Shown one piece after another: positions 19,030 to 29,459 of a DNA stretch of 64,000 bases. The notes beneath the pieces are model-generated. The model did not search any database. It saw only the letters and a program-made list of their open reading frames with translations, and was not told the origin of the DNA. The stretch covers positions 310,001 to 374,000 of the forward strand of contig NZ_VLPS01000008.1 of NCBI RefSeq assembly GCF_007570865.1, read 5' to 3'. Both the position numbers and the translations under genes were made by a program. This DNA is from Atlantibacter subterraneus (lineage in GTDB: Bacteria > Pseudomonadota > Gammaproteobacteria > Enterobacterales > Enterobacteriaceae). Positions within the stretch are counted from its first letter, which is position 1. Each line of letters begins with the position of its first letter.

Positions 19030-19188
19030 AAGATAATTCCTTCAGGTTGTTTGGTTAAGTAAGGCGTTTTGCCTTGATGTGATAAATGATAGAGCTGAAG
19101 GAGGGAATTAAAAAGCGGAACATTTTGCGAATATCATTCAAATAAATTGAATTACTTTTAGGGGCTTTTCCATAAGGCGTAGACCGAA

Positions 19189-19212
19189 ATAAGCCGCCCT
19201 CAGGCGGCTTAT
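19189..19212 (-). terminator. Terminator of fdhD
   Basis: AAGCCGCC (19191-19198) pairs with GGCGGCTT (19203-19210) around four bases, six bases past the fdhD stop. On the minus strand it is followed by ATTTC, a weak T-tract. Confidence 0.65.
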
Positions 19213-19217
19213 ACGAA

Positions 19218-20045
19218 TCACGAAAAGATACGCTGCGGATGGGTATAAACCGTGGCCCGACCCTGTTTGGCGAAGCCCACCAGCGTCAGATTGCAGCGCT
19301 GCGCCACCTCTACCGCCAGCGTGGTTGCGGCAGACACCGCAATCAAAATCTCGACGCCGCACAGCGCCGATTTCTGCACCATCTCATAGCTGGCGCGGCT
19401 GGAAACCAGCACCGCGCCATCGCACCAGCCTTCGCGCGCCCGGCGGCCCATCAGTTTATCCAGCGCCACATGACGGCCAATATCTTCGTGCCCGCCGAGC
19501 ATATCGCCCTGTGGGTTTAACCACGCCGCTGCATGGGTGCAGCCGGTGATCTGCCCGATGGGCTGCACGCCGCGCAGCTGGCTGACCACGCTGTCGAGGT
19601 TATGGAGGTTAAAGGTCTGGGTAAATGGCAGCGGCGCAACCGGCCTGCCGATATCGTTAAGCTGCTCGACGCCGCAAACGCCGCAGCCGGTGCGGCCCGC
19701 CAGCGCGCGGCGGCGCGCTTTCAGCCCCATAAAGCGGCGGCTGGACAGCTCGATTTGCACTTCGATACCGTTGCAGCTGTTAACAATATCCATCCCGAAA
19801 ATATCCTGGGGGGAGTCAATAATGCCTTCCGATAGTGAAAAGCCCAGCGCAAAAAGCTCAAGATCTTTCGGCGTCGCCATCATCACCACATGGGAAATGC
19901 CGTTGTAAACCAGCGCAACGGGAACCTCTTCCGCCAGCCAGTCGCTTTTCGGGTGAGCTAAATCATCGTGCTTCCACAATTCACACTCGCGCACGCCGGT
20001 GAACCCGGTCACATTTTCAACACTATCAAGAGGATTGTTATTCAC
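19218..20045 (-). CDS. fdhD: Formate dehydrogenase accessory sulfurtransferase FdhD
   Basis: 275 residues (E. coli 277). FdhD moves sulfur from IscS to the bis-MGD molybdenum cofactor before it is inserted into formate dehydrogenases. The sulfur-carrying cysteine loop is seen as [12 protein letters not shown] near residues 118-129, and a cofactor-binding [15 protein letters not shown] is near 184. It is divergent from fdoG, as in E. coli, so the accessory factor and its substrate enzyme share one regulatory region (20046-20245). Confidence 0.96.
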   Translation of the reverse strand: MNNNPLDSVENVTGFTGVRECELWKHDDLAHPKSDWLAEEVPVALVYNGISHVVMMATPKDLELFALGFSLSEGIIDSPQDIFGMDIVNSCNGIEVQIELSSRRFMGLKARRRALAGRTGCGVCGVEQLNDIGRPVAPLPFTQTFNLHNLDSVVSQLRGVQPIGQITGCTHAAAWLNPQGDMLGGHEDIGRHVALDKLMGRRAREGWCDGAVLVSSRASYEMVQKSALCGVEILIAVSAATTLAVEVAQRCNLTLVGFAKQGRATVYTHPQRIFS

Positions 20046-20245
20046 TTTTTGTTAACCGTATTGGAACAGCCTTAACACTATTGTGGTATTCTGGGGGGAC
20101 TTTCCCTCCTTGCAGGAGGGTTAATCCAGCAATTCTGAACCTTTGCGGATACAACCGCAAAATAAAAACAAAGACCCAATGAATTTCGTGCGCAGGATAG
20201 CGAAAAACGGCGGGGAAGTGACAATGTCAAAACAAGGAGCGATCC

Positions 20246-23200
20246 ATGCAGGTCAGCAGAAGGCAGTTCTTTAAGATCTGCGCTGGCGGTATGGCAGGCA
20301 CCACGGCAGCAGCGCTGGGCTTTGCCCCCAGCGTCGCGCTTGCGGAAACACGGCAATATAAATTGCTGCGCAGCCGCGAAACCCGTAACACCTGTACATA
20401 CTGCTCCGTTGGTTGTGGGCTGTTGATGTACAGCCTCGGCGACGGCGCAAAAAACGCGAAAGAATCCATCTTTCACATTGAAGGCGACTCGGACCACCCG
20501 GTCAACCGTGGCGCACTGTGCCCGAAAGGCGCAGGTTTAGTTGATTTTATTCACTCAGAAAGCCGTCTCAAAGCCCCGCAGTACCGCGCGCCAGGCTCTG
20601 ATAAATGGCAGGATATCAGCTGGGATGAGGCATTTGACCGCATCGCTAAGCTGATCAAGCAGGACCGCGACGCCAACTTTGTGGCGCAAAATGACAAAGG
20701 TGTGACGGTAAACCGCTGGCTCACCACCGGTATGCTGTGCGCATCCGCCTCCAGTAACGAAACCGGCTATTTAACCCAGAAATTTTCCCGCGCCCTCGGC
20801 ATGTTAGCCGTGGATAACCAGGCGCGTGTCTGACACGGACCAACGGTAGCAAGTCTTGCTCCAACATTTGGTCGCGGTGCGATGACCAACCACTGGGTAG
20901 ATATGAAGAACGCCAACCTCATCGTCGTGATGGGTGGGAACGCGGCAGAAGCGCATCCGGTGGGATTCCGCTGGGCGATGGAAGCCAAAATCCACAATGG
21001 CGCGAAGCTGATTGTTATTGACCCACGCTTTACGCGTACTGCATCGGTGGCCGATTTCTATACCCCGATCCGCTCCGGGACTGACATTGCTTTCCTGTCA
21101 GGCGTATTGCTGTACCTGTTAACCAATAACAAATTCAACCGTGAATACGTTGAGGCGTACACCAACGCCAGCCTGATCGTGCGTGAAGATTACGGCTTCG
21201 ACGACGGCCTGTTTACCGGCTATGACGCCGAAAAACGCAAGTACGACAAAACTTCCTGGAACTACGAGCTGGATGAGAACGGCTTCGCAAAACGCGATAC
21301 CACGCTGAGCCATCCGCGCTGCGTGTGGAATCTGCTGAAAACGCACGTTTCCCGCTACACGCCGGATGTGGTTGAAAACATCTGCGGTACGCCGAAGGCG
21401 GATTTCCTCAAGGTGTGCGAATACATCGCAGAAACCAGCGTTCACGACAAAACCGCGTCATTCCTGTACGCGCTGGGCTGGACGCAGCACTCTGTGGGCG
21501 CGCAGAACATCCGCACCATGGCGATGATCCAGCTGCTGCTCGGCAACATGGGTATGGCAGGCGGCGGCGTTAACGCCCTGCGCGGTCACTCCAATATCCA
21601 GGGTCTGACCGACCTCGGCCTGCTGTCCCAGAGCCTGACCGGCTATATGTCGCTGCCGAACGAGAACCAGCCGGATATCCAGACCTATCTCGCCGCCAAT
21701 ACGCCGAAACCGCTGCTGGAAGGCCAGGTTAACTACTGGGGCAACTACCCGAAATTCTTCGTCTCGCTGATGAAAGCCTTCTATGGCGACAAAGCGACGG
21801 CGGAGAACAGCTGGGGTTACGAGTGGCTGCCGAAGTGGGACAAAGGCTACGACGTGCTGCAGTATTTCGACATGATGCACCAGGGCAAAGTGAACGGTTA
21901 CTTCTGCCAGGGCTTTAACCCGGTGGCCTCGTTCCCGAATAAGAACAAGGTTGTGGCAGCGCTGTCGAAACTGAAGTTCCTGGTGACCATCGATCCGCTG
22001 AACACGGAAACCTCCACCTTCTGGCAAAACCACGGTGAGCAGAACGACGTGGATTCGGCGGCGATTCAGACCGAAGTATTCCGTCTGCCGTCTACGTGCT
22101 TCGCCGAAGAGAACGGATCTATCGTTAACTCCGGCCGCTGGCTGCAATGGCACTGGAAAGGCCAGGACGCACCGGGCATCGCACTGAACGACGGCGAGAT
22201 CCTGGCGGGTATCTTCCTGCGCCTGCGCAAAATGTACGCCGAAGAAGGTGGCGCGTGCCCGGAACAGGTGCTGAACATGACCTGGAACTTCCTGACGCCG
22301 CATAACCCGGCCCCGGAAGAAGTGGCGATGGAAAGCAACGGTAAAGCGCTGGCGGATATCACCGATCCGGCGACCGGCGCGGTGATCGTCAAGAAAGGCC
22401 AGCAGATCAGCAGCTTCGCGCAACTGCGCGATGACGGCACCACCTCCAGCGGATGCTGGATTTTCGCCGGTAGCTGGACGCCGGAAGGCAACATGATGGC
22501 GCGCCGCGATAACTCTGACCCATCTGGTCTTGGCAACACGCTGGGCTGGGCATGGGCATGGCCGCTAAACCGCCGCATCCTGTATAACCGCGCCTCCGCC
22601 GATCCGCAGGGCCAACCCTGGGATCCCAAACGCCAGCTTCTGCGCTGGGACGGTGCGAAATGGGGCGGTGCGGATATTCCGGACTACAGCGCCGCGGCAC
22701 CTGGCAGCGATGTCGGGCCGTTCATTATGCAGCCGGAAGGCATGGGGCGTCTGTTCGCTATCGATAAGATGGCCGAAGGTCCGTTCCCGGAACACTACGA
22801 GCCGTTTGAAACGCCGCTCGGCACTAACCCGCTTCACCCGAATGTGGTCTCCAACCCTGCCGCCCGCGTCTTTAAACATGACCTGGAAGCGATGGGTAAA
22901 GCCGATAAGTTCCCGTACGTCGGGACCACCTATCGTCTGACGGAGCACTTCCACTACTGGACCAAGCACGCGCTGCTCAACAGCATCGCGCAGCCGGAGC
23001 AGTTTGTGGAAATCGGCGAGAAGCTGGCTAACAAGCTGGGCATCGTCCAGGGCGATACCGTGAAAGTCTCCTCCAACCGCGGCTATATCAAAGCTAAGGC
23101 GGTGGTGACCAAGCGTATTCGCACCCTGAAAGTGAACAATCAGGACGTCGATACCATCGGCATTCCGATTCACTGGGGCTACGAGGGCGTGGCGAAAAAA

Positions 23201-23296
23201 GGCTTTATCGCGAACACGTTGACGCCGTTCGTCGGCGACGCCAATACCCAAACGCCGGAATTTAAGGCGTTCCTGGTGAACGTGGAAAAGGTGTAA
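20246..23296 (+). CDS. fdoG: Formate dehydrogenase-O, selenocysteine-containing catalytic subunit
   Basis: Read through the in-frame TGA at 20831-20833 as selenocysteine (residue 196), this is a 1016-residue protein, the same length as E. coli FdoG. It begins with a twin-arginine signal (SRRQFFKICAGG), so it is exported folded with cofactor. It then has a [4Fe-4S] ligand set (NTCTYCSVGCGLL...ALCPKG) and the bis-MGD molybdopterin domains. Formate is oxidised at the Mo-Sec site, with electrons passing to FdoH and FdoI and then quinone. A SECIS hairpin lies directly behind the TGA. A gene finder would split it into 20246-20833 and a piece from 20882. It is the first gene of fdoGHI-fdhE. Confidence 0.97.
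20831..20873 (+). other. Selenocysteine UGA codon and SECIS hairpin
   Basis: TGA at 20831-20833 is followed by a bacterial SECIS element. The apical stem is GGTAGC (20845-20850) with GCTCC (20858-20862) and loop AAGTCTT, which carries the GUCU-like core. An outer stem pairs GACCAA (20838-20843) with TTGGTC (20868-20873). SelB bound to this element would deliver Sec-tRNA from the selC gene found at 31155. Confidence 0.9.
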
Positions 23297-23308
23297 CGGA
23301 GACGACTT

Positions 23309-24232
23309 ATGGCTTATCAATCGCAAGACATTATCCGTCGTTCCGCGACTAACGGTTTCACTCCCGCGCCCCACGCGCGGGAACACCAGCAAGAGGTGGC
23401 GAAACTTATCGATGTGACCACCTGTATCGGCTGCAAAGCCTGTCAGGTGGCCTGTTCCGAGTGGAATGACCTGCGTGACGAAGTGGGTCACAACGTCGGG
23501 GTGTATGACAACCCGGCGGATCTCACTGCGAAATCCTGGACGGTGATGCGCTTCTCGGAAGTGGAGCAGAACGACAAACTGGAGTGGCTGATCCGCAAGG
23601 ACGGCTGTATGCACTGCGCCGACCCGGGCTGTCTGAAGGCCTGCCCGGCGGAAGGGGCAATCATTCAGTACGCTAACGGCATCGTCGATTTCCAGTCCGA
23701 GCAGTGCATCGGCTGCGGCTACTGCATCGCCGGCTGTCCGTTCGACGTGCCGCGCCTGAACCCGGAAGACAACCGCGTCTACAAATGCACCCTGTGCGTA
23801 GACCGCGTCACCGTGGGCCAGGAACCGGCGTGTGTGAAAACCTGTCCGACCGGGGCGATTCATTTCGGCTCGAAAGAGGACATGAAAGAGCTGGCCAGCG
23901 AGCGCGTGGCGGAACTGCAAACCCGTGGTTACGACAAAGCGGGCCTGTACGATCCGGCGGGCGTAGGCGGGACGCACGTGATGTACGTGTTGCATCACGC
24001 CGATAACCCGAATCTGTATCACGGGCTGCCGGAGAACCCGGAAATCAGCGACACCGTTAAATTCTGGAAAGGCGTCTGGAAGCCGCTGGCCGCGATTGGC
24101 TTTGCCGCGACCTTTGCCGCCAGCGTGTTCCACTATGTCGGCGTCGGCCCGAACCGGGCGGATGATGAAGAAGACAATCTTCACGAGGAGAAAGACCAGA
24201 CTCGTGACGATCGTGAGGAGGGGCGCAAATGA
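23309..24232 (+). CDS. fdoH: Formate dehydrogenase-O iron-sulfur subunit
   Basis: 307 residues (E. coli 300). It carries four [4Fe-4S] clusters, read from Cys groups [35 protein letters not shown] and CTLCVDRV...CVKTC, forming the wire between FdoG and the cytochrome. A single hydrophobic helix near residues 255-275 ([19 protein letters not shown]) anchors it in the inner membrane with the clusters on the periplasmic side. The last 30 residues are acidic and lysine-rich. It starts 12 bases after fdoG and overlaps fdoI by 4. Confidence 0.96.
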   Translation: MAYQSQDIIRRSATNGFTPAPHAREHQQEVAKLIDVTTCIGCKACQVACSEWNDLRDEVGHNVGVYDNPADLTAKSWTVMRFSEVEQNDKLEWLIRKDGCMHCADPGCLKACPAEGAIIQYANGIVDFQSEQCIGCGYCIAGCPFDVPRLNPEDNRVYKCTLCVDRVTVGQEPACVKTCPTGAIHFGSKEDMKELASERVAELQTRGYDKAGLYDPAGVGGTHVMYVLHHADNPNLYHGLPENPEISDTVKFWKGVWKPLAAIGFAATFAASVFHYVGVGPNRADDEEDNLHEEKDQTRDDREEGRK

Positions 24233-24864
24233 GGAAACGTAACACCATCGTGCGCTACACCGCGCCCGAGCGCATCAACCACTGGGTCACCGCCTTCTGC
24301 TTCATCCTGGCGGCGGTGAGCGGGCTGGGGTTCCTGTTCCCCTCCTTCAACTGGCTGATGCACATCATGGGGACGCCACAGCTGGCGCGTATCGTCCACC
24401 CGTTTGTCGGGGTGGTGATGTTTGCGTCGTTTATCATCATGTTTTTTAGATATTGGCACCACAATCTAATCAATCGTGAGGATATCTTTTGGGCGAAGAA
24501 TATTCGTAAGATCATCGTTAACGACGAAGTAGGTGACACCGGACGGTATAACTTCGGCCAGAAGTGCGTTTTCTGGGCGGCGATTATCTTCCTGGTGTTG
24601 CTGTTGGTGAGCGGCGTCATCATCTGGCGCCCGTATTTCGCTCCCGTCTTCTCGATTCCGGTGATCCGCGTGGCGCTAATGGTACATTCGTTTGCCGCGG
24701 TCGCCCTGATTGTGGTTATTATGGTGCATATTTACGCCGCTCTGTGGGTGAAAGGCACCATTACCGCAATGGTCGAAGGCTGGGTCACCTCCGCATGGGC
24801 GAAGAAACATCACCCGCGCTGGTATCGCGAAGTGCGCGAAAAACAGGATAAATCGACTGAATGA
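24229..24864 (+). CDS. fdoI: Formate dehydrogenase-O cytochrome b556 subunit
   Basis: 211 residues (E. coli 211), a four-helix membrane protein with two b-type haems and the quinone site. Haem-ligand histidines lie in [33 protein letters not shown] and [11 protein letters not shown]. It takes electrons from FdoH and reduces quinone. Overlaps of 4 bases with both fdoH and fdhE show that the operon is translated as a unit. Confidence 0.96.
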   Translation: MRKRNTIVRYTAPERINHWVTAFCFILAAVSGLGFLFPSFNWLMHIMGTPQLARIVHPFVGVVMFASFIIMFFRYWHHNLINREDIFWAKNIRKIIVNDEVGDTGRYNFGQKCVFWAAIIFLVLLLVSGVIIWRPYFAPVFSIPVIRVALMVHSFAAVALIVVIMVHIYAALWVKGTITAMVEGWVTSAWAKKHHPRWYREVREKQDKSTE

Positions 24865-25790
24865 GTATTCGCATCATCCCGCAAGATCAGCTGGAGAAGG
24901 GCGAAAAACATACGGCGGATATGATTCCGCCGTTATTGTTCCCCAGGCTGAAAAACCTCTATAACCGTCGCGCAGAGCGTCTGCGCGAGCTGGCTGAAAG
25001 CAACCCGCTGGGCGACTATCTGCGCTTTGCCGCGCTGATCGCCCACGCCCAGGAAGTGGTGCTGTACGACCACCCGCTGGAGATGGACTTAACGGCGCGC
25101 ATTAAAGAAGCCGCCGCGCAGGGTAAACCGCCGCTGGATATCCATATCCTGCCGCGCGACGCCCACTGGCAGAAGCTGCTGCACTCGATGATTGCCGAGC
25201 TGAAGCCAGAAATGAGCGGCACGGCGCTGGCCGTCATCGAAAATCTGGAAAAGGCCTCCGGCCCGGAACTGGAAGAGATGGCGAGCGCGCTGTTTGCGGC
25301 TGATTTCGGCACCGTCAGCAGCGATAAAGCCCCGTTTATCTGGGCGGCGCTGTCGCTCTACTGGGCGCAAATGGCCAGCCTGATCCCCGGCAAAGCGCGT
25401 GCGGAATACGGCGAACAGCGCCAGTTCTGCCCGGTATGTGGTTCGATGCCGGTTTCCAGCATCGTGCAAATTGGCACCACCAACGGCCTGCGCTATTTGC
25501 ACTGCAACCTGTGCGAAACCGAATGGCACGTGGTGCGCGTCAAATGCAGCAACTGCGAGCAAACCCGCGACCTGCATTACTGGTCGCTCGACAGCGAGCA
25601 GGCAGCGATTAAAGCGGAAAGCTGCGGTGACTGCGGCACTTACCTGAAGATCCTGTATCAGGAAAAAGACCCGAAAGTCGACGCCGTGGCGGACGACCTG
25701 GCCTCGCTGGTGCTGGACGCGCGTATGGAGCAAGAAGGCTTTGCCCGTAGCTCCATCAACCCGTTCCTGTTCCCGGGTGAAGGGGAGTAA
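24861..25790 (+). CDS. fdhE: Formate dehydrogenase accessory protein FdhE
   Basis: 309 residues, as in E. coli. The C-terminal half holds four CxxC pairs in rubredoxin-like order ([30 protein letters not shown]), which bind iron. FdhE is a cytoplasmic maturation factor that binds formate dehydrogenase catalytic subunits, probably around Tat signal recognition. The start overlaps the fdoI stop by 4 bases. A GU-containing hairpin follows. Confidence 0.96.
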   Translation: MSIRIIPQDQLEKGEKHTADMIPPLLFPRLKNLYNRRAERLRELAESNPLGDYLRFAALIAHAQEVVLYDHPLEMDLTARIKEAAAQGKPPLDIHILPRDAHWQKLLHSMIAELKPEMSGTALAVIENLEKASGPELEEMASALFAADFGTVSSDKAPFIWAALSLYWAQMASLIPGKARAEYGEQRQFCPVCGSMPVSSIVQIGTTNGLRYLHCNLCETEWHVVRVKCSNCEQTRDLHYWSLDSEQAAIKAESCGDCGTYLKILYQEKDPKVDAVADDLASLVLDARMEQEGFARSSINPFLFPGEGE

Positions 25791-25805
25791 TTCTCCTGCT
25801 AAGTT

Positions 25806-25842
25806 GATTCCCGTCTTCGGTTGAGGGCGGGGATTAATTTAG
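25806..25842 (+). terminator. Possible terminator of the fdo operon
   Basis: GATTCCCGTCT (25806-25816) can pair with GGGCGGGGATT (25825-25835) over 11 positions if G-U pairs are allowed, followed by AATTTA. It is the best candidate in the gap after fdhE. Confidence 0.5.
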
Positions 25843-25918
25843 ATGACAACTTCGCCAGGCTTGCAGCGTTTACCGAACAATATTCAGTTAATTGCTTTTT
25901 TTAGCACATTGTCAGTTA

Positions 25919-26130
25919 TTACCATTCTTCACGCCATTTGCGTTCATATGCAAGACCGTCCTCAACGCCTTTCCCCCATAATCCCTTAGCGTGAGATATC
26001 GCCTCATTAGTTTGTTGATCAAGGTATTGCTCAATTGCTTCATGCAATAACGTTTCATGAGAAAGCTCGCGACGTTTTGCGAGATGCTTTCCAGAAGCTG
26101 TTTTTTTAGCAAACCGGACTTGTTATCCGC
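25919..26130 (-). pseudogene. Frameshifted small antitoxin-like remnant
   Basis: On the minus strand the frame ending at 25919 reads KRRELSHETLLHEAIEQYL and closes with ERKWREEW. This is a charged, helical tail like those of small DNA-binding antitoxins. This frame has no start codon: it is interrupted upstream at a run of seven A (about 26101-26107), beyond which the similar-looking N-terminal part continues in another frame. One extra A would restore a single reading frame, though even then no ATG is seen before a stop. No toxin gene lies beside it. The remaining sequence of the 25791-26182 gap shows nothing else. Confidence 0.35.
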
Positions 26131-26182
26131 TGTTTTGCCAGGCTAGATTGCTGTATATCCATACAGATGAGCAGAGTGAAAA

Positions 26183-27097
26183 ATGGCGTTAGAAACGGGA
26201 ATCTCAACACTGGTCGATGAATTTATTGCTGCCGGAAGGCCCTCGGTGCGGGATAAAACCATTGCTGAACGGCGCGCAGAATACATCGCCAGCACCGTGC
26301 TTGCCGGCGAGACCGAGCAGCGCGTCGATGTAAAAGACATCACGCTCGAAGGCATGCAGTTGCGAGTGGTGTCGCCGCTCAGCAGCAGCGGTAATTTACC
26401 GGCAGTGATTTATTACCATGGTGGGTGCTTTGTCAGCGGCGGGTTTGACACTCACGATAATCAACTGCGCCAACTGGCGTTTTATAGCGGCTGCCGAATT
26501 ATCGCCGTACGCTATCGTCTCGCACCTGAACATGTATACCCGGCGGCGCATGATGACGCGGAACGCGCCGCGCGGTTAATTGCTCAGCATGCCGATACGC
26601 TGGAAATTAATGCCGCCCGCATCACCCTTGCGGGCGACAGCGCAGGCGGACATCTCGCGCTGGTCACCGCGCTGCGCCTTAAAGCCAGTAGCAATTGGCA
26701 GCCATCGCAGCTATTGCTGATCTATCCCATGCTGGACGCGACGGCGCACTTCGAAAGTTATACCCGCAACGGACTGGATTATGTCATTACTCGCGAGATG
26801 CTTTTGACTGGCTATGATGCCTGTCTGACCACCTGCAATCGCCTCCATCCTGAAGCCAGCCCGCTATGGCGCGACGATTTTGCCGGTTTGCCGCCCGTAC
26901 ATATCGTCACCGCAGAATTCGATCCGCTATGCGATGAAGGTGAAGCGCTTTTTGCACGTCTGACGGAGCAAGGCGTAAGTTGCTCCTGCCAGCGCTGGCT
27001 TGGCGTGATCCACGGTTTCTTTCAGCTTGGTGGCATCAGCCAGAGCGCCCGGGATCTGATGCGTGATGTGGCATGGCGAGTGGCAAACCGAAGATAA
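26183..27097 (+). CDS. Alpha/beta-hydrolase, HSL-type esterase
   Basis: 304 residues. The hormone-sensitive-lipase family signatures are present: the oxyanion-hole motif YYHGGCFVSGG near residue 77, the nucleophile elbow GDSAGGH near 153-159, the acid in EFDPLCDEGE near 247 and the His of VIHGFFQLGG near 279. It should hydrolyse short-chain esters in the cytoplasm; there is no signal peptide. The protein resembles E. coli Aes in build but sits alone between the fdo operon and yicI, convergent with yicI. The natural substrate is unknown. Confidence 0.82.
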   Translation: MALETGISTLVDEFIAAGRPSVRDKTIAERRAEYIASTVLAGETEQRVDVKDITLEGMQLRVVSPLSSSGNLPAVIYYHGGCFVSGGFDTHDNQLRQLAFYSGCRIIAVRYRLAPEHVYPAAHDDAERAARLIAQHADTLEINAARITLAGDSAGGHLALVTALRLKASSNWQPSQLLLIYPMLDATAHFESYTRNGLDYVITREMLLTGYDACLTTCNRLHPEASPLWRDDFAGLPPVHIVTAEFDPLCDEGEALFARLTEQGVSCSCQRWLGVIHGFFQLGGISQSARDLMRDVAWRVANRR

Positions 27098-27102
27098 CAG
27101 AA

Positions 27103-27120
27103 CGCCGCCCGAAGGCGGCG
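27103..27120. terminator. Hairpin between the esterase gene and yicI
   Basis: CGCCGCC (27103-27109) pairs with GGCGGCG (27114-27120) around CGAA, a stable tetraloop. It lies between two convergent stops; the minus strand continues TTCTGTTAT. A likely shared terminator, weak in T. Confidence 0.6.
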
Positions 27121-27131
27121 GTGAAGAAGAT

Positions 27132-29456
27132 TTACAGTGTGACGCTAAACGACAGTTCGCCGCTAATCGGGGTGATAACAATGCCCAATTCACCGGGACA
27201 CGAACTGGCGTTCGCGACCTCTTTAAGCTGGTGAATATTGCGCAGGCACAGCGTCCAGTTAGTGGCGGTGCCCTCACCATGCACCATCAGCTTATTGCCC
27301 TCGCGTTTTACGTGCAGGGTAAAGGCTACGCAGCCGTTCGCCATCGGCACGTCGCACTGCGCTTCCCGGCCATCGTCGAGATTGAACAGCTGGAACGCAG
27401 TCCCGTTATGCCAGGGGTAATCGGGCTTCTGGTCATTGTTGCCGAGGGCGAGCAGCGTGTTGTCGCGCACGTACACCGGCAGGCTCAGGAAGTCGTGACG
27501 CTGTTTCAGCCAGCGGCTGCCTGACTGTTCGTCGTTATGCCACAGATGCGTCCAGCGGCCTTCCGGTAGCCAGAACGCCACATCGCCCGCCTCGCTGAAC
27601 ACCGGGGCCACCAGCAGCGAATCGCCCAGCATATACTGGCGATCGAGGTAATCGCAGGCCGGATCGTCCGGGAATTCGAGCATCATGGCGCGCATTACCG
27701 GCGTACCGCTGGCATTCGCCGTGACCGCCTGGCGATATAAATAGGGCATTAAGCGACATTTCAGCTCGGTGAAGTGGCGCACCACGTCGCAGGCTTCGTC
27801 ATCATACGCCCACGGCACCCGGTACGACTTGCTGCCGTGCAGGCGGCTATGGCTGGAGAGCAGCCCAAAGGCGCACCAGCGTTTGTAGACGTGCGCAGGC
27901 GCGGTGTTCTCAAACCCGCCGATATCATGGCTCCAGAACCCAAAGCCGGACAGCCCGATAGACAGCCCGCCGCGCAGGCTCTCCGCCATAGATTCATAGT
28001 TGGCATAGCAATCACCGCCCCAGTGGACCGGGAACTGTTGCGCACCCACGGACGCCGAGCGGGCAAACAGCACCGCCTCCTCTTCACCGACGGTCTGTTT
28101 CAGCACCTCCCACACCAACTCGTTGTAAATAAAGGCGTAATGATTATGCATTTTCTGCGGATCGGAGCCGTCATGCCACACCACATCGGTAGGAATGCGT
28201 TCGCCGAAGTCGGTTTTGAAGCAGTCCACGCCCATCTTCACCAGCCGTTTCAGATGGTTTGCATACCACGCGCTCGCCGCCGGGTTGGTGAAATCGACAA
28301 TCGCCAGGCCGGGCTGCCATTTATCCCACTGCCACACCGCGCCGTTCGGACGCTTCAGCAGATAGCCCTTTTCCATCCCTTCACGAAACAGCGGCGATTT
28401 TTGGCCGATATAGGGGTTAATCCACACGCAGATTTTCAGGCCGCGGGCTTTCAGGCGCTGCAACATGCCTACCGGATCCGGGAACGTCGCCGGGTCCCAT
28501 TCAAAATCGCACCACTGGAACGCCTTCATCCAGAAGCAGTCAAAATGGAACACGTGCAGCGGCAGCCTGCGCTCGGCCATACCGTCGATAAAACGGTTCA
28601 CGGTGGCTTCGTCGTAATTGGTGGTAAACGAGGTGGTGAGCCACAGCCCGAACGACCAGGCAGGCGGCAGCGCCGGGCGGCCCGTCAGGCGGGTATAGCG
28701 GTCGAGCACCGCTTTCGGCGTCGGTCCGTCGATCACAAAATATTCGAGATACTCCCCCTCCACGCTGAACTGCACTTTCGAGACTTTCTCAGAGCCGATT
28801 TCAAACGACACGCATTCCGGATGATTCACCAACACGCCGTAGCCGCGATTGGTCAGATAAAACGGGATATTTTTGTACGCCTGCTCGGTGCTGGTGCCGC
28901 CGTCCCGGTTCCAGGTTTCCACCGCCTGCCCGTTGCGCACCAGCGCGGTAAAGCGCTCGCCCAGGCCGTATACGGTTTCACCCACGCTGAGATCCAGCCG
29001 CTCGAACATATACTGGCACGAGGCATTGCCGTCCTGCACATAGCCATTGTTTTTCGCCTGGCTGCCGGTGATGCGCACACCGTCGCGCAGGAAATCGAGC
29101 GCCCAGTTTTCACCTTTAGTGACCCGCACGCTCAGGTTGCCGCTTTTCAGTTCGGCGAATTCCGGCGTATTGCGCATCTCAACCTGCACATTACCCAGCA
29201 CGTTAAGCGGATAGTGCGGGCCGTTATTTACCGCGCCCTGAAAATGCTCGATGCGCACGCCGATAATGCCCTGCTGCGGCGAGAAAAAACGCAGCGTGAA
29301 TAACGGCGTGTCGAGCTGCCAGGTGCGCTCGCGCACGTCGCGCGGCGCGGCATACACCACCATCTCGTTGCCATGCTGCTCAACGTCAAACACCTGAAGC
29401 GGGTGAGTTAACGTCAAGCCCGGCTGGATCAGCCAGTTTCCATCGCTGATTTTCAT
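27132..29456 (-). CDS. yicI: Alpha-xylosidase, GH31
   Basis: 774 residues (E. coli YicI 772). It removes alpha-xylosyl residues such as isoprimeverose. The GH31 nucleophile motif is [10 protein letters not shown] (Asp near residue 417), and the acid region is [20 protein letters not shown]. An N-terminal beta-sandwich (residues 1-250), the TIM barrel and two C-terminal beta domains are in the usual order. It follows yicJ by three bases on the same strand, so sugar import and hydrolysis are co-transcribed. Confidence 0.96.
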   Translation of the reverse strand: MKISDGNWLIQPGLTLTHPLQVFDVEQHGNEMVVYAAPRDVRERTWQLDTPLFTLRFFSPQQGIIGVRIEHFQGAVNNGPHYPLNVLGNVQVEMRNTPEFAELKSGNLSVRVTKGENWALDFLRDGVRITGSQAKNNGYVQDGNASCQYMFERLDLSVGETVYGLGERFTALVRNGQAVETWNRDGGTSTEQAYKNIPFYLTNRGYGVLVNHPECVSFEIGSEKVSKVQFSVEGEYLEYFVIDGPTPKAVLDRYTRLTGRPALPPAWSFGLWLTTSFTTNYDEATVNRFIDGMAERRLPLHVFHFDCFWMKAFQWCDFEWDPATFPDPVGMLQRLKARGLKICVWINPYIGQKSPLFREGMEKGYLLKRPNGAVWQWDKWQPGLAIVDFTNPAASAWYANHLKRLVKMGVDCFKTDFGERIPTDVVWHDGSDPQKMHNHYAFIYNELVWEVLKQTVGEEEAVLFARSASVGAQQFPVHWGGDCYANYESMAESLRGGLSIGLSGFGFWSHDIGGFENTAPAHVYKRWCAFGLLSSHSRLHGSKSYRVPWAYDDEACDVVRHFTELKCRLMPYLYRQAVTANASGTPVMRAMMLEFPDDPACDYLDRQYMLGDSLLVAPVFSEAGDVAFWLPEGRWTHLWHNDEQSGSRWLKQRHDFLSLPVYVRDNTLLALGNNDQKPDYPWHNGTAFQLFNLDDGREAQCDVPMANGCVAFTLHVKREGNKLMVHGEGTATNWTLCLRNIHQLKEVANASSCPGELGIVITPISGELSFSVTL

Positions 29457-29459
29457 CTG

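Noticed and set aside
20246-20833. A separate 195-residue gene followed by a second 804-residue gene, i.e. a broken fdoG
   Set aside because: The stop between them is the selenocysteine TGA with a SECIS hairpin right behind it; read through, the protein has the full E. coli length.
25912-26112. A 66-codon minus-strand frame
   Set aside because: It is the shifted frame of the antitoxin-like remnant; the protein-like sequence lies in the frame ending at 25919.
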